Below, one piece after another: positions 35,046 to 41,565 of a stretch of DNA of 42,860 nt. Source of the stretch: Myxococcales bacterium (GTDB taxonomy: Bacteria > Myxococcota_A > Bradymonadia > UBA7976 > UBA1532); contig SHZC01000014.1 in the NCBI GenBank assembly GCA_009692505.1, positions 1 through 42,860 on the forward strand, given 5' to 3'. A program made the translations under genes and the position numbers. Below the pieces are notes generated by a model that worked only from the letters and a program-made list of their open reading frames with translations, searched no databases and was not told the DNA's origin. Position 1 is the first letter of the stretch, and each line of letters begins with the position of its first letter.

Positions 35046-36005
35046 ATGAACACACAGCTCATCACTCGTTCGATCAGCCAGAATGCCTCCGCCACCCCGG
35101 CCGAGCGCGCCCTCTTCGAAGGCTTCGTCGCCGAGCTCGTCTCGCGCGGCCGCCGCCAGAAGACGATCGAGTCTTATCGTAGTGACTGGACCGGTTTGTG
35201 TGATTGGTGGATTTCCTCTCATGACACGCCGTTTTCGGCCGATGTGATGGGTGGAGAGACAGCGGGGGCCTTCAAGACGGGCCTGATGGAGCGGGGGATG
35301 ACCTCGGCGACCATCAACCGCAAGCTGGTCTTCCTCAAGCGCTACACGGACTTCGCCAAGCAGCGCGGGGTGGTTGCGGAGACGACGGCGCGTGAGGTGC
35401 GGGGGGTTGAGGCCCAGGTGCAAATCCCCCGTCGCCCCCGCGCCCTTTCGGACATCGAGCTGCGCCGCTTCATCAAGGAGATTGAGCTTCGCGCACACCT
35501 GAGGGACCAGGCCATCATCTTCACGTTGCTGGAGACGGGCCTCAAGGTGAGCGAGCTTTGTGAGCTGCGCCGAGAGCAGATTGGACTCGGTTCCCGGACG
35601 GGGCTTGTTCGACTCGACGCCGACACCCGCGGCCGCGCGCGGCGGGTGGAGATTGGGCCGCTCGCTCGACGCAAGCTGCGGGCCTGGTTTGACGAACGCG
35701 GTGACCACGATGGTCCCATCTGGGACGGCGAGCGAGGCTCGCTCACCGCCAACGCCGTTCAACGCATGATTCGAAAGTTCTGCAGTTTCGCCCATGTGAA
35801 GGTCTCACCTCAGGTGCTGCGAAACACCTTCGCTCAGTCCTTCCTGATCTTGTCCCGCGGGGATCTCGTGGGGCTGGCCGATGTGCTCGGTCATGAGTGT
35901 CTGGAGACGACGCGACTGTATGTCGCCGAAGAAGGGGAGAGGCAGCCGCCCGTTCGGGTGCATGGCCTCACGAGACCGGTCGCGCTCATTGGCGGGAGAG
36001 TCTGA
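35046..36005 (+). CDS. Xer-like tyrosine recombinase family protein 1, degenerate active site
   Basis: The ATG at 35046 after CAGGAGAT gives 319 residues; an earlier ATG at 35001 lacks a ribosome site. An N-terminal SAM-like core-binding domain (about 15-115) and a C-terminal catalytic-type domain (about 130-305) are typical of XerC/XerD. The box I segment reads TGLKVSEL, so Lys167 replaces the usual catalytic Arg. The HxxR segment reads SPQVLRNTF, with Gln256 for His but Arg259 kept. His283 (LGHE) and the nucleophile Tyr292 (RLYV) are present. No lysine lies in the expected beta-hairpin (DADTRGRARRVEIG). The protein could still bind DNA; strand cleavage is uncertain. No other phage or transposon genes surround it. 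Confidence 0.92.
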   Translation: MNTQLITRSISQNASATPAERALFEGFVAELVSRGRRQKTIESYRSDWTGLCDWWISSHDTPFSADVMGGETAGAFKTGLMERGMTSATINRKLVFLKRYTDFAKQRGVVAETTAREVRGVEAQVQIPRRPRALSDIELRRFIKEIELRAHLRDQAIIFTLLETGLKVSELCELRREQIGLGSRTGLVRLDADTRGRARRVEIGPLARRKLRAWFDERGDHDGPIWDGERGSLTANAVQRMIRKFCSFAHVKVSPQVLRNTFAQSFLILSRGDLVGLADVLGHECLETTRLYVAEEGERQPPVRVHGLTRPVALIGGRV

Positions 36006-36008
36006 ACG

Positions 36009-36218
36009 ATGCCTCCACAAGACACCATCGAGCGCGCTGTGAGCCAGATATCGCTCTTCAGCACCGCCTTCAGAATGATGTTGAAGGCGGCCGAACGCGA
36101 GCTGCTCCTGGCCGTCGAGCGCTCGTCCCCGAACTTTGAGTCTGTCAGGACGACGCCCATTCTAGGACGCGAGCGCCATGCGGCGCCACGACGAAAAGCC
36201 CGGCTGCGGGGCCGCTGA
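36009..36218 (+). CDS. Small ORF after rec1, shares a motif with the mini-flagellin
   Basis: This 69-residue frame starts three bases after the rec1 stop, with GGAGAG eight bases before its ATG. The N-terminal half is helical (TIERAVSQISLFSTAFRMML, then AERELLLAVERSS) and the tail is basic (APRRKARLRGR). The stretch LLLAVERSSPNFES resembles LRLSVARSNFES in the mini-gene at 37963, and the underlying DNA shares ACTTTGAGTC. It may be a translated small protein co-expressed with rec1 or a decayed remnant. No family is recognised. Confidence 0.5.
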   Translation: MPPQDTIERAVSQISLFSTAFRMMLKAAERELLLAVERSSPNFESVRTTPILGRERHAAPRRKARLRGR

Positions 36219-36220
36219 GC

Positions 36221-36324
36221 CGACTCTTCGGCTCGAACTTTCAGCGCCGACTCTTCGGCTCGAACTTTCAGCGCCGACTCTTCGGCTCGAACTTTCAGCG
36301 CCGACTCTTCGGCTCGAACTTTCA
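36221..36324 (+). repeat. Four-copy 27-bp tandem repeat upstream of fla2
   Basis: Units start at 36221, 36248, 36275 and 36302 (the last is 23 bases) and are identical over their length. Each contains GCCGA-CTCT-TCGGC, a small perfect hairpin, followed by TCGAACTTTCA; the first copy extends the stem to 7 bp (GAGCCGA/TCGGCTC). There are no spacers, so it is not a CRISPR array. The period is a multiple of three, and both strands are open through it (APTLRLELS on the plus strand), but no start site supports translation. Confidence 0.95.
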
Positions 36325-36362
36325 AACCAAGTCAATGCATCTCGTTTCTGCGAGGTGCCATC

Positions 36363-36394
36363 GGTCGCACGCTCGATTTTGAGCGTCAGCGACC
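36363..36394. repeat. Interrupted inverted repeat upstream of fla2
   Basis: GGTCGC-ac-GCTC (36363-36374) pairs with GAGC-gtca-GCGACC (36381-36394) around a six-base loop. It may be an operator, a recombinase-binding site or an RNA hairpin in the fla2 leader. Confidence 0.5.
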
Positions 36395-36406
36395 AAATAG
36401 TGCCCC

Positions 36407-36432
36407 TGAGACACCCACGGATGGGGGTCTCA
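36407..36432 (+). promoter_or_regulatory. Leader hairpin of fla2 with ACGGA loop
   Basis: TGAGACACCC (36407-36416) pairs with GGGGGTCTCA (36423-36432) with one mismatch; the loop ACGGAT contains an ANGGA core. The ribosome site (ACGGAGGA) follows 8 bases later and carries a second ANGGA core. Two such sites per leader are characteristic of CsrA-controlled flagellin mRNAs. Confidence 0.6.
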
Positions 36433-36454
36433 ATATGTCACGGAGGACAAATCT

Positions 36455-37882
36455 ATGGGTCTCATCATCAACACGAATATCTCGTCGCTCAACGCCCAGC
36501 GCAGCCTGCTGCACTCGTCGAACAAGCTGGCGAAGAGCTTCCAGCGCCTGTCCAGCGGCTTGCGGGTCAACTCCGCCGCTGACGACGCCGCCGGTCTGGC
36601 CATCAGCGAGCGTTTCACCAGTCAGATTCGCGGCCTCAACCAGTCGGTGCGCAACGCCAACGATGCCATCTCTCTGACGCAGGTGGCCGAAGGCGCGCTG
36701 CAGGAGACCACCAACATCCTCCAGCGCATCCGTGAGCTGGCCGTCCAGTCGGGCTCTGACGTCAACACCGACGCCGACCGCGAGGCCCTCAACGACGAGG
36801 TCGCTCAGCTCCAGGGTGAGCTCCAGCGGATTGGCGAGACGACGACCTTCAACGGCCAGAAGCTGCTCGACGGGAGCTTCACCGACAAGTTCTTCCACGT
36901 CGGCATGAACTTCCGCGAGACCGTCCGCGTTCGGGTCCGTGACGCCCGCTCGGAGACGCTCGGCCGCTGGGCCGTGTTCACCGGCACGCCCACCACGACC
37001 AACGCCTTGGCCGCCGGAGACCTGGCGCTCAATGGCGTGTCGGTCCGGGCAACCCGCGCCCAGGACGACACCTTGAGCACCTCATTCGCGACGGGGTCGG
37101 CCATCGCCAAAGCGGCGGCCATCAATGACTCCACGTCTTTCACCGGCGTATCGGCCTACTCCAACCCGGCGGTCCGCGCCAGCCAGGCAGCGGTCGCGGG
37201 CGGCACTCTTGACCAGAACAACAACGTGGTCATCAACGGCCGGACGATCACCGGCTTGCAGGTTTCGGCCGACGACGCGAACGACGCGCTGATTCGGGCC
37301 ATCAACGCCGAGTTCGACTCCACGGGGGTCGTGGCTCGACGGGACGCCAACGGACGGATCGAGTTGGAGGCCCGCGACGGACGCAACATCGAGGTGAGCT
37401 TCACCGGCAACGGCGGCGTGATCTCTGGCCTCGACCCGACCAACGCGGGTGGTGTCACCAGCGGCACCGTTACGCTTCACTCGGAGAGCCAATACGAGCT
37501 GTCCGGCGCCAATGAGACCTTCATCGGCTTCGTCGATAACCAGCTCATCGGCGTGAACGCGGCGCAGGCCATGGGCACCGTCGATATCAGCAACCGTGAC
37601 GGGGCCAACTTGGCCCTGCTCATCGCCGACCGCGCCTTGATGCAGGTCACGCAGGACCGCGCGCAGTTGGGTGCGATTCAGAACCGGCTCGAGTCGACCA
37701 TCTCAAACCTGACTACGGTCGCCGAGAACGCCACGAGCGCGCGCAGCCGTATCTTGGATGCCGACTTCGCGCAGGAGTCCGCGAACCTGGCCAAGAACCA
37801 GATTCTCCAGCAGGCCGGCACCGCGATCCTCGCCCAGGCCAACTCGAGCTCACAGAACGTCTTGTCCCTCCTGCAGGGCTAA
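36455..37882 (+). CDS. Flagellin 2
   Basis: The 475 residues begin MGLIINTNISSLNAQRSLLH behind ACGGAGGA. Conserved D0/D1 helices at both ends (LQRIRELAVQSGSD near 92; end AILAQANSSSQNVLSLLQG) flank a variable central domain with a Flagellin_IN-like AAINDSTSFTGVSAY. It is very similar in protein sequence to flagellin 3 (shared FFHVGMNFRETVRVRVRDARSETLG, given here as two parts FFHVGMNFRE and TVRVRVRDARSETLGRWAV). The synonymous sites differ, so the duplication is not recent. Its leader holds the 27-bp repeat array and an ANGGA hairpin. I found no clear sigma-28 promoter. Confidence 0.97.
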   Translation: MGLIINTNISSLNAQRSLLHSSNKLAKSFQRLSSGLRVNSAADDAAGLAISERFTSQIRGLNQSVRNANDAISLTQVAEGALQETTNILQRIRELAVQSGSDVNTDADREALNDEVAQLQGELQRIGETTTFNGQKLLDGSFTDKFFHVGMNFRETVRVRVRDARSETLGRWAVFTGTPTTTNALAAGDLALNGVSVRATRAQDDTLSTSFATGSAIAKAAAINDSTSFTGVSAYSNPAVRASQAAVAGGTLDQNNNVVINGRTITGLQVSADDANDALIRAINAEFDSTGVVARRDANGRIELEARDGRNIEVSFTGNGGVISGLDPTNAGGVTSGTVTLHSESQYELSGANETFIGFVDNQLIGVNAAQAMGTVDISNRDGANLALLIADRALMQVTQDRAQLGAIQNRLESTISNLTTVAENATSARSRILDADFAQESANLAKNQILQQAGTAILAQANSSSQNVLSLLQG

Positions 37883-37922
37883 GACCGAGTCTAGCGCCGC
37901 TTTGATCGCAGCTCTTTAGACC

Positions 37923-37939
37923 CCGGCGTGCCTCGCCGG
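37923..37939 (+). promoter_or_regulatory. Hairpin between fla2 and the mini-flagellin
   Basis: CCGGCG (37923-37928) and CGCCGG (37934-37939) form a perfect 6-bp stem with loop TGCCT. It could be a weak terminator of fla2 or a leader element of the mini-gene; no T-run follows. Confidence 0.5.
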
Positions 37940-37962
37940 TCACTGACTCAGGGAGAACTGAA

Positions 37963-38259
37963 ATGCAATCTTGTCAATCAACTCAGCCTCAGTCGATCGC
38001 GTCTAATTCGCGACACATTCGAAGTTCGGCGACGGCTTCGGCTCGTTCGCTGCGTCTCTCAGTCGCTCGCTCAAACTTTGAGTCCAGTGAGCCGGCTCTG
38101 CGGTGTATTCCGCCCGCCCCGCCGACCTTCATGGACGCCACGCTCGCGCTGGCCTCGGCCCGAGAGACGCGAGATGAGGTCATCAAGCACGCGAGCAGGG
38201 CGATTCTTGCTCAGGCCAACTCGACCTCGATGGATCTCTCTTCGCTCCTGGAAGACTGA
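37963..38259 (+). CDS. Mini-flagellin: C-terminal D0 helix only
   Basis: The 98-residue frame starts at an ATG with GGGAGA seven bases upstream. Its last 42 residues, from MDATLALASARETRDEVI through AILAQANSTSMDLSSLLED, align without gaps to the C-terminal D0 helix of the neighbouring flagellins (for example AILAQANSSSQNVLSLLQ). The first 56 residues are Ser/Arg-rich, lack the flagellin N-terminal D0/D1 and share an NFES motif with the small ORF at 36009. It cannot form a normal filament subunit alone. In known systems the flagellin C-terminus is the binding site for the chaperone FliS and is implicated in FliW binding. This protein might titrate one of them (inference), or it may be a decaying gene remnant. 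Confidence 0.7.
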   Translation: MQSCQSTQPQSIASNSRHIRSSATASARSLRLSVARSNFESSEPALRCIPPAPPTFMDATLALASARETRDEVIKHASRAILAQANSTSMDLSSLLED

Positions 38260-38341
38260 TTAACAGATGAGTTTCAAGCCCGAAGGCCGGTCTCGCTACT
38301 GAGGCTGGAGCGACGGGAAAAAGTGCGATTCGAGCTCAGCC

Positions 38342-38360
38342 GGGGGAAATGGATTCCCCC
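38342..38360 (+). promoter_or_regulatory. Leader hairpin of fla3 with ATGGA loop
   Basis: GGGGGAA-ATGGA-TTCCCCC is a perfect 7-bp stem with an ANGGA core filling the loop. The ribosome site ATGGAGGA, a second ANGGA core, lies 11 bases downstream. Confidence 0.65.
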
Positions 38361-38384
38361 AATGTGCCACCATGGAGGACTGTT

Positions 38385-39803
38385 ATGGGTCTCATTGTTA
38401 ACACCAATATCGCCTCGTTGAACGCTCAACGAAACCTGCTCCACTCCTCCTCGAAGCTGCAGAAGAGCTTCCAGAGGTTGTCGAGCGGTCTGCGGATCAA
38501 CTCGGCGGGCGACGACGCCGCGGGTCTCTCGATCAGCGAGCGGTTCACCAGTCAGATTCGAGGTTTGAATCAGTCGGTTCGGAACTCGAACGACGCCATC
38601 TCGCTGACGCAGGTGGCCGAAGGCGCGCTCCAGGAGACGACGAACATCCTCCAGCGCATCCGAGAGTTGGCCGTGCAGGCCGGCTCGGACGTCAACACCG
38701 ACGCGGACCGCGAGGCGCTCAACGACGAGGTCCAGCAGCTCCAGGGCGAGCTCCAGCGCATCGGCGAGACGACGACGTTCAACGGCCAGAAGCTGCTCGA
38801 CGGCAGTTACACCGACAAGTTCTTCCACGTCGGCATGAACTTCCGGGAGACGGTGCGGGTCCGGGTTCGAGATGCCCGAAGTGAGACCCTCGGGCGCTGG
38901 GCGGTGCAGACCGGCACCCCGGTCACGAGCAACGCGCTCACCGCAGGCAGCTTGGCCCTCAACGGCATCAGCGTCCGCTCAACGCGTGTCCAGGACGACA
39001 CCGTGAGCACCTCGTTCGCGACCGGCTCGGCCATCGCCAAGGCCGCCGCCATCAACGACTCCACGGCGTTCACCGGCGTGTCCGCCTATGCCAACGCAGC
39101 GGTCCGGGCCGGGGTCAACGCGATCGCTGGTGGCACCCTCGACCAGAACAATAACGTGGTCATCAACGGCCGGACCGTCACCGGGCTCGTGGTCGCCGGG
39201 GACGACGCCAACGATGGGCTCATCCGGGCCATCAACGCCGAGTTCGACTTCACCGGAGTGGTGGCGAGTCGAGATTCGAACGGGACCATCAAGCTCGAGG
39301 CGACGGACGGTCGGAACATCGAGCTGACGTTCAACGGGACAGGTTCAGTCATCTCCGGCCTGGGAGTGGCGGGGGTGACCTCGGGCACAGTGACACTCCA
39401 CTCGGAGACCCAGTATCAGGCCAGCGGGACCGATGAGGACTTCATCGGCTTCTCGGATAACGCCCTGATCGGGGTCGCCAATGGCCAGTCCGTCTCGAGC
39501 ATCAACATCGAGGAACGCGACGGGGCCAACCTCGCGCTGCTCATCACCGATCGGGCGCTGAAGCAGGTGACCAAGGACCGCGCTGAGCTCGGTGCTATCC
39601 AGAATCGCCTCGACTCCACGATCGCGAACTTGACCACCGTCTCCGAGAACGCCAGTCAAGCCCGGAGCCGCATCCTGGATGCCGACTTCGCGCTCGAGTC
39701 CGCGGGCCTGGCCAAGAACCAGATTCTGCAACAGGCGGGCACCTCGATCTTGGCGCAGGCCAACTCGAGTTCGCAGAACGTCCTGGCGCTGCTCCAAGGC
39801 TGA
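38385..39803 (+). CDS. Flagellin 3
   Basis: The ATG at 38385 (MGLIVNTNIASLNAQRNLLH) follows ATGGAGGA; the frame from 38349 is an unsupported extension. The 472 residues have conserved N- and C-terminal D0/D1 regions and a central domain with AAINDSTAFTGVSAY. The copy is closest to flagellin 2: most of the first 250 residues match, including the GRWAV-TGTP junction. The variable region from about residue 290 to 375 differs most. Several filament subunits of similar length, encoded side by side, suggest a mixed filament or alternative use. Confidence 0.97.
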   Translation: MGLIVNTNIASLNAQRNLLHSSSKLQKSFQRLSSGLRINSAGDDAAGLSISERFTSQIRGLNQSVRNSNDAISLTQVAEGALQETTNILQRIRELAVQAGSDVNTDADREALNDEVQQLQGELQRIGETTTFNGQKLLDGSYTDKFFHVGMNFRETVRVRVRDARSETLGRWAVQTGTPVTSNALTAGSLALNGISVRSTRVQDDTVSTSFATGSAIAKAAAINDSTAFTGVSAYANAAVRAGVNAIAGGTLDQNNNVVINGRTVTGLVVAGDDANDGLIRAINAEFDFTGVVASRDSNGTIKLEATDGRNIELTFNGTGSVISGLGVAGVTSGTVTLHSETQYQASGTDEDFIGFSDNALIGVANGQSVSSINIEERDGANLALLITDRALKQVTKDRAELGAIQNRLDSTIANLTTVSENASQARSRILDADFALESAGLAKNQILQQAGTSILAQANSSSQNVLALLQG

Positions 39804-39843
39804 GGTCGACTCATGACCCCATCCCTCCATAGAGGATGTGTCC

Positions 39844-39877
39844 GGTCTCGGTGGGGCGAACGCCTCTGCCAGAGACC
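39844..39877 (+). terminator. Possible terminator-like hairpin after fla3
   Basis: GGTCTC (39844-39849) pairs with GAGACC (39872-39877), with an inner GGC/GCC stem. There is no T-run. It lies 40 bases behind fla3 and may separate it from fla4. Confidence 0.35.
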
Positions 39878-39966
39878 CGCGAGAGGTCGGCGGGCCTCGA
39901 TTCGACGACGAACAGCGCACGGGCATGGGCCACCGGAGGTGAAGCCCTAGCCCCAAGTCGAGTCAG

Positions 39967-39993
39967 GCAAGTTCACCTGACCTTCGCCACAGA
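39967..39993 (+). promoter_or_regulatory. Weak sigma-28-like promoter before fla4
   Basis: GCAAGTTC (39967-39974) and GCCACAGA (39986-39993) have the correct 11-base spacing but only partial matches to the FliA consensus. The 298-base gap between fla3 and fla4 holds no supported gene, so a promoter is expected there. Confidence 0.3.
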
Positions 39994-40101
39994 GGCGGAG
40001 ACCAGCACCAATCACTTCAGCCCCCCAAGCCATGGCCGGGCAGCCAACCGCACTCTGCGCGCCGTCGAAAGCGGCCGCCGCAGTTTGGTCAAGGAGGACA
40101 T

Positions 40102-41526
40102 ATGGGTCTTTTCGTCAATACCAACATCTCGGCGCTCAACGCGCAGCGCAACTTGCTCTCATCGACGAGCAAGCTCTCCAAGAGCTTCGCCCGCTTGTCG
40201 AGCGGCCTGCGGATCAATACCGCCGGTGACGACGCCGCGGGTCTGTCCATCAGCGAGAGATTCACCAGCCAGATCCGCGGCCTCGGTCAGGCGGTTCGGA
40301 ACTCGAACGACGCCATCTCTCTGGTCCAGGTCGCGGAAGGCGCGCTCCAGGAGACCACCTCGATTCTTCAGCGGATGCGTGAGCTCTCCGTCCAGTCAGC
40401 CTCCGATGCGAATACGGAGGCCGATCGATCGGCGCTCAATGATGAGGTGCAGCAGCTCAAAGCGGAGCTCGTCCGCATCGGAGAGACGACGACGTTCAAC
40501 CAGCAGAAGGTGCTGGATGGGTCGTTCATTCAGAAGCAGTTCCACATCGGCATGAACTTCCGCGAGAACATCAGCGTGAAGGTCGATGACGCGCGGGCCG
40601 AGTCTCTGGGTCGATGGGCCGTGAGCACCGGACAGGTCTCGAACGGCGCGATCGACGGCGCGGATGACCTCGCCATCAACGGCACGACGATTCGGAATAC
40701 GAACGTTGTCGATGACACGGTGTCGACGACGCTGCAGACCTCTTCGGGCATCGCCAAGGCAGCGGCCATCAACGACTCGACGAAGTTCACGGGGGTCTCG
40801 GCCTATACGAATCGAACGACTCGTGCGGGCGTCGACGCCATCGGTGGCGGCACCCTCGACCAGAACAACTTTGTGCAGATCAACGGGGAGATCATCACGG
40901 GTCTCGTCGTCTCGGCCAACGACGCGAACGATGACCTCGTGCAGGCCATCAACTCGGTGTCAGGGAATACCGGGGTCATCGCGTCGGTCGATGAGGATGG
41001 CTTCGTTCAGCTCGTGGCCGAGGACGGTCGCAATATCGAGGTCACCTCCGTGGGCGCAGGGGCCGCTCGGACGGGCTTGATGAACGCGGCGGGCACGGAC
41101 GTGACGCTCTCGAACGTGACCCTGCACTCCGAGGAGCAGTACCAGGTCACCGGAGGCGACACCGCGCTGATTGGATTTACCGCCAATCACTTGGTCGGGG
41201 TCACAAAAGTTCAGTCCATGGAGACCGTCGATCTGTCGACTCGTGACGGCGCGAACCTCGCGTTGCTCATGACCGACCGCGCTCTGAAGCAGGTCTCGTC
41301 CACGCGGTCCCAACTCGGCGCGACGCAGAACCGCCTCGAGTCGACGATCAGCAACCTCGCGACCATCAGCGAGAACGCCGCCGCAGCCCGCAGCCGAATC
41401 CTGGACGCCGACTTCGCCTTTGAAACGGCGAACCTCAGCCGCAACCAGATCCTCCAGCAAGCGGCGACGACCATCCTCGCTCAGGCGAACGCGCAGCCTC
41501 AGTCCGCGCTGTCGCTGCTTCAGTAA
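40102..41526 (+). CDS. Flagellin 4
   Basis: The 474 residues start MGLFVNTNISALNAQRNLL behind AAGGAGGAC (again an ANGGA core at the ribosome site). D0/D1 helices are conserved (LQRMRELSVQSASD; end ILAQANAQPQSALSLLQ). The central domain carries AAINDSTKFTGVSAY and differs from flagellins 2 and 3 in the segments around residues 180-210 and 300-350. The C-terminal tail (NAQPQSALSLLQ) shares a QPQS/APQS feature with flagellin 1. rec2 starts 39 bases downstream, so both are probably on one mRNA. Confidence 0.97.
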   Translation: MGLFVNTNISALNAQRNLLSSTSKLSKSFARLSSGLRINTAGDDAAGLSISERFTSQIRGLGQAVRNSNDAISLVQVAEGALQETTSILQRMRELSVQSASDANTEADRSALNDEVQQLKAELVRIGETTTFNQQKVLDGSFIQKQFHIGMNFRENISVKVDDARAESLGRWAVSTGQVSNGAIDGADDLAINGTTIRNTNVVDDTVSTTLQTSSGIAKAAAINDSTKFTGVSAYTNRTTRAGVDAIGGGTLDQNNFVQINGEIITGLVVSANDANDDLVQAINSVSGNTGVIASVDEDGFVQLVAEDGRNIEVTSVGAGAARTGLMNAAGTDVTLSNVTLHSEEQYQVTGGDTALIGFTANHLVGVTKVQSMETVDLSTRDGANLALLMTDRALKQVSSTRSQLGATQNRLESTISNLATISENAAAARSRILDADFAFETANLSRNQILQQAATTILAQANAQPQSALSLLQ

Positions 41527-41565
41527 ACCGACTGGACGGTACGAAACAGAAGGAGGGCTCGGATC

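Noticed and set aside
36221..36324. CRISPR array
   Set aside because: The 27-bp units follow each other directly without spacers and no cas genes are present.
36178..36582. Plus-strand frame containing four APTLRLELS repeats
   Set aside because: It runs into fla2 in a wrong frame and has no convincing ribosome site; the repeat is better viewed as a DNA or RNA element.
33293..40101. Classical invertible flagellin promoter
   Set aside because: I looked for long inverted repeats flanking a promoter segment and found only short local hairpins. All flagellins point the same way, so simple inversion switching is not supported by the visible sequence.
39836..40555. 239-residue frame across the fla3-fla4 gap into fla4
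   Set aside because: Most of it is a shadow frame of flagellin 4; the remaining part has no start-site support.
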